From contig CM054062.1 in the NCBI GenBank assembly GCA_028641055.1, positions 275,461,349-275,525,348 on the forward strand: a stretch of 64,000 bases of DNA. Direction: 5' to 3'. A program made the translations under genes and the position numbers. Source of the DNA: Alopecurus myosuroides (lineage: Eukaryota > Streptophyta > Magnoliopsida > Poales > Poaceae). The notes under the pieces were generated by a model. The model searched no databases. It saw only the letters and a list, made by a program, of their open reading frames with translations, and had not been told where the DNA came from. Positions 47,057 through 57,906 of this stretch are shown piece by piece (position 1 is the first letter of the stretch; every line of letters begins with the position of its first letter).

Positions 47057-47428
47057 CTATTTGTCGGTCATGCTAGTTCCCACTACGACAAACTTTGTCG
47101 GATCTTTGGGATCTAGGATAACCTGTCTTGTATTCTCGGAAGATTTGAAGCTGTCTGCCGGCTTCCGGCTTTCTTTTCCTGCCGGCATTTCTGTTGGTGA
47201 TACTTCTTTCGCCAGCTCCTTCAGTTCTTCCTTTGCTATCACCTTTTCTGCGCAAAGGGCGTTTTCTTTTTCCAGCTCGTTTGCCAACTTGAAGTCTCCA
47301 TTTATGGTGATTACTCCTCCTTTTGGCCCTGACATCTTCAGCTTGTTATAGATATAACATGACCTTGCCATGAACTTTGCGAAAGCTAGACGTCCGAGTA
47401 TTGCGTGATACACGCTTTCGAACGACAC
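47057..47428 (-). pseudogene. Element D protease C-terminus and linker (5' cut by C)
   Basis: The frame has FESVYHAILGRLAFAKFM, SCYIYNKLKM and GGVITINGDFKLA, then a charged Glu/Lys-rich linker ending VVVGTSMTDK at a TAG. The same protein is complete in C (61513-62472). The upstream part, including the protease active site, lies beyond C's insertion, outside the window. Confidence 0.8.
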
Positions 47429-47971
47429 TGACGAATATATAGCAATTAGGGGTATATCAGATGGTGTCCTAAAGTGTCGGATTACTAGGGTGTCCTGAAT
47501 GGTAATTGATTACGGTCATTAGGCGGCCCAGTAAGCTGACGCGCAGAAGCCAGATTCTAGAAGAACCCGGACCACGGCCCACATGGTACGGCTTGGAGTA
47601 GAAGGCGAATTCTTGCCTTCCGAGTTAAGACTTACCGTACTCTTCTAGGTTTCCTTTTCTGTAAGCCCTAACCCGACTATTATATAAAGCCGGGCGGGAG
47701 ATAAGAAAGAAGAGAGAACAAGCTAGAGGCTAACTCGCCGAGAGGTTGATCCTTCTCGAGTAGCTAAACTAACTCACATTGTACTTTGTATACTTCAGGC
47801 TTCAGCCCTGATTTACTGAGATTGCAGGAGTAGGAACGCCGCCTAGTTGCGACATACCGAACCTGGGTAAAACCCTGGTGTCATTGTTCGTCATACAATC
47901 ACGTCCCCCCACATCTCTATCGGTAGTCTCATGGCACCCCCGTCTATGAATTCTACTACGATGTTGCGACA
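47429..47971 (+). repeat. Element C 5' LTR
   Basis: 543 bases. It starts TGACGAATATATAGC, where D has TGTCGGATATATACC, and ends GTTGCGACA. The core promoter TATATAAAGCCGGG lies at about 47680, and the leader contains CACATTGTACTTTGTATAC. Left flank is GACAC; the right flank is outside the window. Confidence 0.88.
47680..47687 (+). promoter_or_regulatory. TATA box of C LTR
   Basis: TTATATAAAG in the middle of the LTR, at the same position as in D's LTR on the other strand. Expected to drive the genomic transcript. Confidence 0.65.
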
Positions 47972-47973
47972 GT

Positions 47974-47990
47974 TGGCGCCCACCATGGGG
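47974..47990 (+). other. C primer binding site
   Basis: TGGCGCCCACCATGGGG, two bases after the LTR. It resembles the TGGCGCCCACCGTGGGG sites I know from Tat-type grass elements. I have not identified the priming tRNA. Confidence 0.75.
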
Positions 47991-48008
47991 CCAGCGACGT
48001 CAGGCGTT

Positions 48009-50580
48009 ATGTTTCGATCGGGGATACTCGGCGGAATTGGCAGTACCATAACTGTCGGAAGTCTGGAATTCGACAACGACGCCGGGCGCTTCCTCGACAA
48101 CAGATCGTACATGCCAGCACGGAATCATCTGGTAAGTGCCTTCGTTTTACCAATTGGATCCGCAAACATCTTTATCGTATTAACTGTAGAGGCAATGAGA
48201 TTCTATGGTGGAAGCAAATTTATCCCACCCGCCATATACCTAGTCAAAGAAGACTATGACGCCGGATTTTTCTCAGATCGCCGATACTCTGTTGAATCGC
48301 ACCATATCGGTATGGTGCAATCCGAGATCGCTGAAAACACGGATGAAAGCAATCCCGTGGAAGAGGTAGAAAACAATAATCCCACAATAGAGGTGGAAGA
48401 TCCGACATCCGTCAATCTGACGACGAACTCGGAAGCTGATTCTATGTTAGCCGCCATTGAGGCGAGATTAGAGTCGGAACCCGGATCGGACCAGTTCGAT
48501 TCCAAAGACGAAGATGTAGACGCTTTCGAAAGAAAGGTCAAATCCTTTCAAGAGGGATTCCACGAAGTACTGATGGCAAAACCGGCTGAAAACACGGATG
48601 CTGAAAGTCAGGAAAGCCCTAGAACACCTCCGCCAGATGAGGAAAGAGAGGAGGGGGAAACCACTCCAACATACCCAGATGTCAAGGAATTGACAGAGGA
48701 CGAACCTGGTAAAAAACCTCTCTCTTCCAAGAAAAAACACAAAGCTTCCAAGAAACTCCAACACAAGCTCCTGAAGAAAAAATTTGGCTGATCCAGCCAA
48801 CGAAAACCTGGAAGCAGGAGGAGGAAGTGGAGTTAAGCATGCGGAGAAGAAAGCGAAGGAAATCTCTGTTCCGCCAATGTCAGAACATGACGAACAAGAT
48901 TTACTTCAAACACTAGTGGGACCTCACGAACCCCCTGAAGTGCTGGAAGCCAGGAGACAAGCTCTCCAACAGCAACAGCAACATCTATTCAGAAATCGAG
49001 AACACCTCCAGAAAACCCAAGCTGACATTAAGTTAAAGCAGGAAGAAATCGAGGAGTACGAGAGAAGGAATAGATCTGGCATTAAACCTACACGGCTACC
49101 TGGAATCGCAAGACCGGAAGTACTTCCGCCAAAGGAACGGTTTCAAAACCCAGCCTGGCAAAAGCAAGTAAACGGCACAGATGCCAGGGGCAAACCTATA
49201 TACAAAACCGCAGCAGAAAATGCAGAAGCCACGTTCGCCATCCTCAAGAACGATATGTACTCCAATGGTGAAAAACTTCAAGGGGTGTATGCTTTCTTAG
49301 GAAAGGCATTGCAACAGCAACAGCGAGGACAAGCAAGATCAAGGAAGTTGCATGACGACTCAACCCTATGCAAAACAGCTACTTGCGCCGCTGGAGTACC
49401 TAGACCCGAGGAACCTGGAGATTCAAGTAATTCGAAAGAGAAGAAAGCAGATCCTAGAAAGGACAAGAAAAATCCCCATAACAAGGATGCAACGTCCAGA
49501 ACCGGATCCCATATGCCGAAAGATGGAATTAAACCCCGAGATCGGGAAGAACAAAACCGGAAGGACAGAAAAGCAATGCCCCCTCCGAGACGCCCTGCTG
49601 AAAAAGCCGGAAGATACGACATTCCTCACAGGCCTGAGAGATCCCGTACGCCCCCCCAGGAATAAGGAAAGACACAGGAGTAGAACTCCACCTTGTCCCA
49701 AAGGGCACGATAACGGAGGAAATAGAGACAATCCTGGAAAAGCGCGTTCGTGCAACAATGGAAAAGAAAGGAGCAGATCCCCTTCTATCCATTCAGCCGG
49801 TAGATACTCCGCACACATTGATAGAGCGGAAAGAGATGACCTATACTTCGGACCTAAGTGTTTCACTGACAGGATGCGAAGAATAACTCTACATTCTGGC
49901 TTCGCCAAAGTTGGTCCAACATATCAAAAATATACCGGCAATACAAACTCGGATACCTGGCTCTCAGACTATTACACAACCGTCCAGATTAACAATGGCG
50001 CAGACCTAGAGGCAGTAAAATTCCTCCCCCTTATGTTACTGGATGGAGCCAGAGATTGGATCAACGGGCTTCCGTCAAGGACTGTCGATAGCTGGGATGA
50101 TATGGCTAGAGTCTTTACTCAACATTTTTGGGGAACCTACAAGCGCCCCAACAGCATCAACCAGCTAAACCGCTGCACCCAGTTTGAAGATGAGCCATAC
50201 GTGGACTTTATCTCAAGGTGGACTGCAATGAAGAACAGTTGTTCTGGAGTAACTGACGTACAAGCAATGCATGCTTTCGTCAATGGCTTAAAACCCGGAC
50301 TCGTGCCGTTCATGATCGGTTTCAAAAAGCACAAAGATCTCGGATATATGCTTACAACCGCAAATGAGCACGCAACGGACGAAGATGACATCAGAGCGAG
50401 AGGTGGCAATATTGACACTTTGATTCAAGCCAAAAAGACCCCTCATCCTGAGAAAAAAGCAACTCCAGAAGCACAGAAAAAACCCAAAGAAGTTAACATA
50501 GCCTTTGGAAGAGAAAATGGGAGCAAATGGAAAGGACGAAGCACAGAACCGATAGCCTACACAAAAGAAGAGTGGGAAAC
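48009..50580 (+). pseudogene. Element C gag (frameshifted, cut by B)
   Basis: There are three consecutive frames. The N-terminal piece (ATG 48009 to 48791) is acidic and ends in a Lys-rich stretch (KKKHKASKKLQHKLL). It changes frame in an A run near 48780. The middle piece (to 49665) has a Gln-rich coiled-coil (QALQQQQQHLF) and long Arg/Lys/Pro-rich RNA-binding-like sequence, and changes frame in a run of seven C near 49653. The last piece has the gag core: FTDRMRRITLHSGFAKV, MLLDGARDWINGLP, QHFWGTYKRP and FVNGLKPGLVPFMIG. B inserted after EEWET. Gag would assemble the cytoplasmic particle. The start codon choice is tentative. Confidence 0.75.
50576..50580. repeat. Target duplication of B, left copy (GAAAC)
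   Basis: Perfectly repeated at 61470-61474. Removing B rejoins the gag frame as EEWET. Confidence 0.9.
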
Positions 50581-53500
50581 TGTAACATCCCAACTTTTGC
50601 TACAATAGGGTGTGTGGCGTTGTGTTCATATCATACATGCATGAAACAACAATTTGAACCATGTTGAAACAATTTAAATTGGTTTGAGAAAATCCCACAA
50701 AAAGTACTTAAAATGGGTCCCAAAATTTTGTATTTAAAAATAATTCAAATACACCAAAGCAAAACATGGTTTTGTTGGAAATTTTACAAGGTTTCCAAAA
50801 CTTATTTTTGCCAATTTTTCTGTTTTCAAAAAGGGCCTCAGAATGGTGGTTTCTGTCTGTTTTTCTTAAGAAAAGGACCTCTTCGCCAATCATAGAAACT
50901 CCAGGGGGTTTTTCCGAAATTGTCCTCTGTCTTCTTCCTCCTGCTAGTAGGAGAACGCCCACCGACGGTTCCATGCCACCTCCTGCTTGGCCCTTTCCCG
51001 TCGCGGATAAGGAGGGCTAGAGACGTCCGCAGCTAGTTCTGCATCACAATCGCCCCCTCACCTCGACCCCCTCCTTCTGTACTCCCCGGCGCGACCAAAC
51101 CCTAGCTTCACGGTATCCATGGCGCGTCGTCGCCTCGAGCTCCGGCCAGCTCCGCTGAGTCCGTAGGAAGCCCCACCGAGTTCCGCAGGTCCCCCTCGAG
51201 GAGTCACATGAGCTGGGACGGTCGGGAGGAGCCGATTCGGCCCCCTCTTCCCCAACTCCGGCGCGGCCGCCGTGGGCGATTCCGGCGCCACCGTCGGTTC
51301 CCCGGCCTCCCCGACCCCTCCAGTAGCTCCACCGCGCCATGGTGAGCTCCCTGGTGCCCTCCGTTTTCCCCTTCCCCCTCTGTAACTTCCGGCCGATGTG
51401 CGCCGCTGTCCGCCAACGCGCTGGTGGACGGCGTGGTCGCTCCGGCGACCGTTTCCGAGCGGCGCCGCTACTACAACGTCCACCTTAGCTCCCTCTAGCT
51501 AGTCCTTCGTTCAATTTCACGAACGATTCAAGGAATCGTGCGAATTCGAGTTCAACTATGCGGAAACAGAGCATGGTGACATCACCTCTGCGTCACGCTA
51601 ACCTCAGCGCGTGTTTTCTCTATTTTTGGAAAAAATGAATATACATCGACAGGTGGGACCCCTATTTAAATAATTCCTGAAAATGAATAAAATTGAATGA
51701 TTAATATCTTCCAAAATGTTAATCAGAAAAATAAAATGAAAACATAGAAATGTTCATAAAAATGTTCTCTATCCAAATATGACATTTTCAATCATGTTTG
51801 AGAAAGTTGAAAAATGGCCATTATTTAATGTTGTTTAATCATTTAAAATGGAGAAAATAAGTTTTTATTCACTAAAATTAGAAAATTCAAAGTTATATAT
51901 CAAATTGCTCAAAATGACAAATGGAATCTAGTTATGATGTTTTCAAGCCCATTTGAGCTTTTAAAATGGTACTTACTTTCATAATTGCCCGAATTGCGCT
52001 CCGGGGTCTATTTCGGGATAATTTTAGTAAAATTGCATAACTGACATACGAACCCTAGCAACTCATCGAACATGTTTAGGTCTTTATTTCAGTGCATTAA
52101 CTTGCTCATGCATACATATTGCGCATTGCATCGATGCCATGTGTTGATTGTTGTTCCTCTTTTCGGTGTTGTTTCCCCCTCGGTAGAATGCGACTCCGAA
52201 GTGAAGGCCAGCAGTCCAATGGTGAATACTTGATCTTAACCGACAAGTCAAGCACTTATTCCTGAAGACTTTATCTGGTTTTCTTATAACCAAGGCAAGC
52301 ATAACCTCTTATATGCTCATATATGGTTTTTGAAGTGTTTTGGATCTCGTATATTGCATGCGGTTCAAAGTATTTATGGTCTTAGATAGAGTTCTCCTAT
52401 ACTTGTTGCATCGCCTAAATATCCTGATCCACTGCTCCTAGCAGCTATAGGTTTGATTGTGCGCGCCTTGTTAAAGCATGTGAGTCTTACTTAGCCATGC
52501 CTAGTTGTGATCTGATCCATCCGGTTGATGAATCTGGTCAAATGCGTGAATCTACTTTGTCAGGTTGTTGTGATTTGAATTACCTTTGATAACTTGACTA
52601 AATACTGGCATGGATGTGAGGCCACAATGGGTTTTGGCGCTTTTTCCTGTTCATGCCCCTAGGAGCGAGTTCTCGCCTTCGAAGCCAAGACTGAGCGTGC
52701 AACCACACGCGGGGCCTAACAGACCACGCTCGACCAACTAACTTGTTTGGCCACGTCCATGAGTCACGTAGTTTGATCTTTCCATCTGCGTGTGAGTCAG
52801 AAAACGATTTGGAGAAAACTTAGGGCGTGACCGGGACAAGTGATGGACGTATACGGATCTTGTTCCCGACTCACAGAACAGGTGCCGTCAGGAGGTGGCC
52901 AACTCCCTGTTGACGGGGTGGCCCTGTTTGGGTTGACTCATGGATAGGGTCGAGCAAGGTAAAGGTCGTGGCCAGCCACCCTCTGCCGCGCTCCATGGAC
53001 GAGCGTACATGTGGCGTTAAGAGTCGGATGGTACGTGTGGGTAAAGTGTACCCCCTGCAGGGATAAATCTCCTCGAGAAGCCGTGTCCACGGTTACGGAC
53101 GACTTGGCAACGGATTCTGTGATCATAGATAACCTCAACGGAATGACTAAAACTTGTTAACCATGATTTAAGGGTGCCTCCTCGGTGATGCCGAGAGGGG
53201 TGATCCTTGTAGCATGAGATAGTGTGGAAATGAGAAGGACTTGGTGGAATACAAGAATATGATTATTACAGTAGTTGAGTAGCTTTCTCATCTGTTTTGA
53301 AAACACTCTCCGAGACGTGCTATTCTTCCTCGATTTGGAAAACAAAGATTGCTTTACGCAAAACAACCTTCATAAAACCTTTCTGAAGATAGCAGATATA
53401 TAATAGGTTAACTAAGTCTTGTTGAGTACCTCCCGTACTCAGGTTTGCTTAATTTTGGTTCAGGTGAAGATCCCACATCGGTGGTGTTTCAGCGTGGACA

Positions 53501-54145
53501 TCGACGAGTAGTTTAGGGTTCCTAGGTAGAAGCCTGGAATCTATGGGCTGGGACGTCGCCTTATGTTGCGGCCTCTTAGGCCTTTTTGGTTCTTGTTGAT
53601 TAGCAACATAATTTGCCTTCCGTTGTCTGATGTAATGTTGGGTCGTGTGACCTCTGTTTGTAAGCTATACTCTAGTAACACCTGTTTAATACAACTTCAA
53701 TGTCTAGAGTGTTGCTTTGATCGGTTGTTGGTTTCGATCTCATTGTTATACAGTTTTGGCTATGCCTGCATAGTTGTTGCAATCGAGGGGTTGTGGAGCC
53801 GATGATCCATGTCTGAGCCCGCCTGCCGATGTGATTCGTCCTGGGGCGAGGTAACCCCAGTAACCCTCGATTGTTGTTGCACTTTCTGGACACATAGCAG
53901 TTCTGTATAGCTTTGGTCCCGTTTCCTTCAGTTTCGTACGATTCGTGGATGCTTTGATATGCCTAGTTGGTTATGACTAGCATGGATACAAGGAGTAGTG
54001 GACTGGGGATCCGGACTACGTGCCGATGAATCCAGTCTGCCTGCCGTTGTTTGTTGCGGCCAGGGCTGGTAACCCTGAAGCCCTTGTGAGTCCATGGCTA
54101 GGAGCACATAACACTATGTATATCTCTGGGTCCGGGGTCGCGACA
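50581..54145 (+). repeat. Element B 5' LTR
   Basis: Starts TGTAACATCCCAAC and ends GGTCGCGACA. A GC-rich block at 51040-51480 gives long reverse open frames (such as 51058-51483) that are present in both LTRs and have Arg/Gly-rich low-complexity products, so I do not call them genes. The first 13 bases match A's LTR start. Confidence 0.9.
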
Positions 54146-54149
54146 GTCA

Positions 54150-54161
54150 TGGTATCAGAGC
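54150..54161 (+). other. B primer binding site (initiator tRNA-Met)
   Basis: TGGTATCAGAGC, four bases after the LTR. Identical to A's site. Confidence 0.88.
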
Positions 54162-57100
54162 AGGACTTCCTGTAGGAAAACCTTACTGCTTGGTCGATGT
54201 TGAGTCTAGTGTTTGTGAAACTACTTTGAAACTCCAAATGGATTGTGAAAAACCTTCTTAGGATTCTTTTTACTCCTTATCTGGTATCGCTCTAACTCTG
54301 GGTCTCCTTATCTGTTTTGGATTTGAAAAGGTTCCAGTCATTCAAAACCTAGGTGCCTCCTTTGGCAAGGACGTTGTTAGCCAAGTTGACTTAGTGTTAA
54401 GTTTCTAGAGTCGTGTGTGTTCTGAAGCCCGTTTTCCTCTTGATTCATACTGGGAGATATCCTTTCCATCATAATCTCTCAGAGTTGTCTGGGTTCTACA
54501 TACTCCTGTTCTAAAGTCTCAAAATCCTGAACCTCGAGATTTCCTTTTCATCTCGAATGTATTCGTTATCCTCCAGAGTTATGTGTGTCTTTTGAAAGAC
54601 ATTCCGTGATTGCTATTCGTAGTGTCCTTCAAGGCACTCAGATAGTAGTTATTCCTTTCTCAACGTTTTCAACCTTGGACTTGAACCGAAGGTCCCGGAA
54701 TGTGCTGAATTGCGGTGAGTTGAGTCATGTGGTTTCTTAATCATGTAATTCTCACACTATCAATACAGGATGCTGAGCTTTAAACCAAGTTCTGTTTCTT
54801 CGGATCCTGAGGAACATCTTCTACTTCAGGATGGCTAGGTAATCTCAGCTCCTATAGCCATATGTTTTCTCTAAGAATCAAAAGGGATCACGAGAAGAGT
54901 GTTCCTTATGATTCTCATATCCTTGTTCTTGACTCTGCTATATCAATCCTTAGCATGGGTTTTACAAATGAGTATGACCTTGTGCATTTAACGTGATCTC
55001 AGGATTCTTCCGAGCACATCCCTACTCTTTGGTTGCTTTCCGAACTTCGTCCATTGATTGGAAACCAAGTTGCATACGTGTGTTGGAGTCTTCCCATGCA
55101 ATTGCTCCTGTGATCCGTCAGAACGTTCCACCTTGGAATGTCAGGAGAAACAAACTCCAGTACCTCGTTCATCTCTAGGACCAGGTCAAAGTTTTGTAAC
55201 CCGCATATTGAAGAAGTTTTATCAGCTTCTGTTCTGTTCTACCTTCGAGTATCACACTCTTTTATACCACGAGACTGTGTTAAGTTTCATGGCCTTATTG
55301 ATGAAGTGATGCTCTTACCGTCTTCACTTGCCCTTCATCCAAGCTTGAATGCCTGAGATTGATGGGTCTGTTCTTCGACATGTGTATCAGCTATTCCTAG
55401 CAATTCTTATTGCTTCGAAAAATCTAAGAAAACATATGTATTCTTCTTAGCACTATTGGTCACCCGGTCTCTGTTTGAAGTAGACCGTGTTATCAAATCC
55501 GTTCATTCTGATGCACCTTATCGATCAGAGAGTTAGGTTTATGCCGAAGCTCTCAAGATCATATCAGTTGCTTTGAAAAGCAAGCCTCCTTTCAAACTCC
55601 AAGACATACCGGTGGGTTGTGATATTCTGGTTGTCTTTCTAGAAGTATCACCAGGTTTTACCTGACCGTGATGTCTAAACCAGGAGTAGTTCGAACTACT
55701 CCTTTCTCCAAGGAACTCTGTTGGATATTCCGGACTAGTTGGTTGAGCTTAAACAACAACTTGGAGAGTTGAAAGACAAGAGATCCTCCTAACTGGGTCC
55801 TTCGTTAAGGGATGCCTAGTTTCCTTTGTGTTGAAGCAGGATAGTATCTCCTTAATGGACATTCTATCTTTCTAACCTTGATTTGATTTGGGTTATTGTC
55901 AGATCAAGTTCAGACCCAAGGACTATCTTGATGGTGTTTTCACTCATGGTGTTTTCTCCTAGGTACACCTCAATGTCCTTTGGTCAGACCAATGTTTTGC
56001 CTTGTTCATAGATTATATGAATCCCTCATCTTGGAGTGTTGATAAGTGTGTTTTCGAGCCCATCGATGACATTCCTATTTACCCAAGTTGCAAGAGGTTA
56101 ATGTTGAACACTTGGCACTAATGTTGGAAACTTTCGAGAAACATCTTTGTTCCATTACGAAGATTTTGCTCTCGGTGTTCGAAGTGACTTTTTCGGGTTC
56201 ATGTGCTTTTGGTGAAAGTTGTCACCGTGGATTCGAGAAGAGTTTTCTTGTTCCTTCGGGAATAATCCCATGTCAGTCATGCATGTGTGGACTACTCTTG
56301 AGATGGTAGGTTGTTACCTCCATTTAGTTGAAGAAGTTTGCATCCACCCCAAACCACTGACTGAATGTTCGTGAAAGAGAAGAAGTCTAAGAACTTCGTT
56401 ATCTCGGTAATCATCTTTTCCACAAGGACTCCGATGTGTTTTGTTGCAACTAAACCATGTAGGTGCAACCGTCTTTCGCAAGTTGCTAATACATGAGTTC
56501 TGCAATGTCGTTCATCTTCTTGAGCGTGGCATCATAGTCCATATCTTGAGAATCTAGTAAGTGTATCTCGTTGGTAACCGGTGCAATCTCTTTGATCAAA
56601 CATACCGAGTCTGAGTTATCTACCCACTAATCAGAGCTGAATCTCAAGCAGCAATGATGGTTGGTGCTTCCTCAAGGGTATTGAATTAGGTCTTTTCAGA
56701 ATCCGGCATGGTTGATGTTGTGGCTGACACAATTAGCCGGAAGGCCTAATGTCATATCTCTTTGAATCCGTAAGAACAACCACTCTCCGTGAGAATTCTT
56801 GTCTGACTTATTCTAACAAGTTTCCTCCCCGTTCTTCCAAGCCGGAGTTTTACATTGACTTGCTGACCTACAGAAGGCTTGTCATGAGCCACTGTGTGTA
56901 TCTAGAACATCAAGGATAACTTGGAAGTTGATCTTTCCAATATATGTCCGTTGAACCTCCAAAACCTTTGTTTCAGTGGAAACAAGTTCATCAGGAGAAC
57001 ATCTCTGGGTGCTTTGTAACCGCCAATGATCAATTTCCCTTTTCAAGTTGTTTGTACTTGAAATTCCGTTCATCTCACACATTGTGTGAATTTGTCAGTC

Positions 57101-57888
57101 ACTCCAGCCGTGGGATCTTAACCATGTGGTAAACGTATTGTTACGTCAAATCCACGATAGGAAAGAGATTCCCTATTTTCTTCCAATGTTCCAATTCCCG
57201 TTGGTTACCCATCCTTATGGTGTGACCAAGAGTTCCTCCTTCCTTATGGTGTTCCAACATTCCGTGGTTACTCATCTTCTGTCATGAAGTAACATTCCGA
57301 TCTTTGACAAAGATCTCGACAAACTTTGACGGAATGGTTGAAAGTTCTGTTATGTCTCGTGTCCACTCCGAAGAGTGAACATGATTCTGTATCAAATTTT
57401 CTCTCCGACTCACGACTACAGTGTTTTCTCGTGTTCTCCCTCGTCCACGGATATTACATTGTGGTATCCAAGACCATCCTTCCCATCTTGGTACTCTATT
57501 TTGAAGAAACCTCGATGTCAAAAGTTGTTCAATCTTTCTTTTCCAAAAGGATTTAAATTCTTGTGCAAAGCTCATATTCTAAATCCTTTCAAGAACTATC
57601 ATCCATAAACTTGAAACCATCTTTTATTCCCTCTGTTATCTTGATGTGTTTCATGCCTGTTAACTCAAAAGTTCCTTACGAACATTCTTGTCCTGAGTTA
57701 TCCATGAGATACTCGATCTTCGTGAAGATCATTTCCTAAGAGTTTCCCTCTTACCTAAGGTGCATCCGTTCAATACTTCAAGCTGCTACGTATCCACCTC
57801 TTCAGAAGAGAACCGTAAGGTTCGAGAAGATCGTTCAAGGCCGGTGTTCCTTCTTTCTTCTCCTTCGGGAATCTCGGGACGAGATTCT
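54162..57888 (+). pseudogene. Element B pol remnant (heavily decayed)
   Basis: No long frame survives, but landmarks in order fit a chromovirus pol. A reverse transcriptase segment has QIKFRPKD-like coding at about 55895-55925. A decayed FIDDIPIY (the FxDD box) lies at about 56060-56088. A VVADTISRKA end of RNase H lies at 56713-56748. Near the end, a frame reading ILVRG-like residues overlaps the polypurine tract. Gag, protease and integrase cannot be traced with confidence. The 54162-55850 stretch is presumably gag/protease remnant, with nothing recognisable. The short frames here (such as 56088-56309 and 57282-57575) are fragments. Confidence 0.6.
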
Positions 57889-57906
57889 TGTAAGGGGGGT
57901 AGATTT
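57889..57906 (+). other. B polypurine tract
   Basis: TGTAAGGGGGGTAGATT directly precedes the 3' LTR. Confidence 0.8.

Larger units (their letters stand above)
38979..47428 (-). mobile_element. Tat-like Gypsy element D (interrupted by C)
   Basis: D is a minus-strand element. Its 3' LTR is 38979-39521 and its internal region runs to 47428, where element C has inserted. D's gag, protease start and 5' LTR must lie beyond the right edge of the window. The order on the minus strand is protease end, reverse transcriptase, RNase H, integrase, then a long 3' region holding an antisense gene, polypurine tract and LTR. This order and the antisense gene fit the Tat lineage (Grande, RIRE2 and Retand types). 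Several stops and frameshifts show it is dead. Confidence 0.85.

Noticed and set aside
47931..48008. Extending C gag upstream into the LTR
   Set aside because: This open frame crosses the LTR end and primer site, which are not coding.
51058..51483. 141-codon reverse frame in B's LTR, repeated at 58381-58806
   Set aside because: Duplicated only because the LTR is duplicated; Arg/Gly-rich product from a GC-rich leader, no domain.
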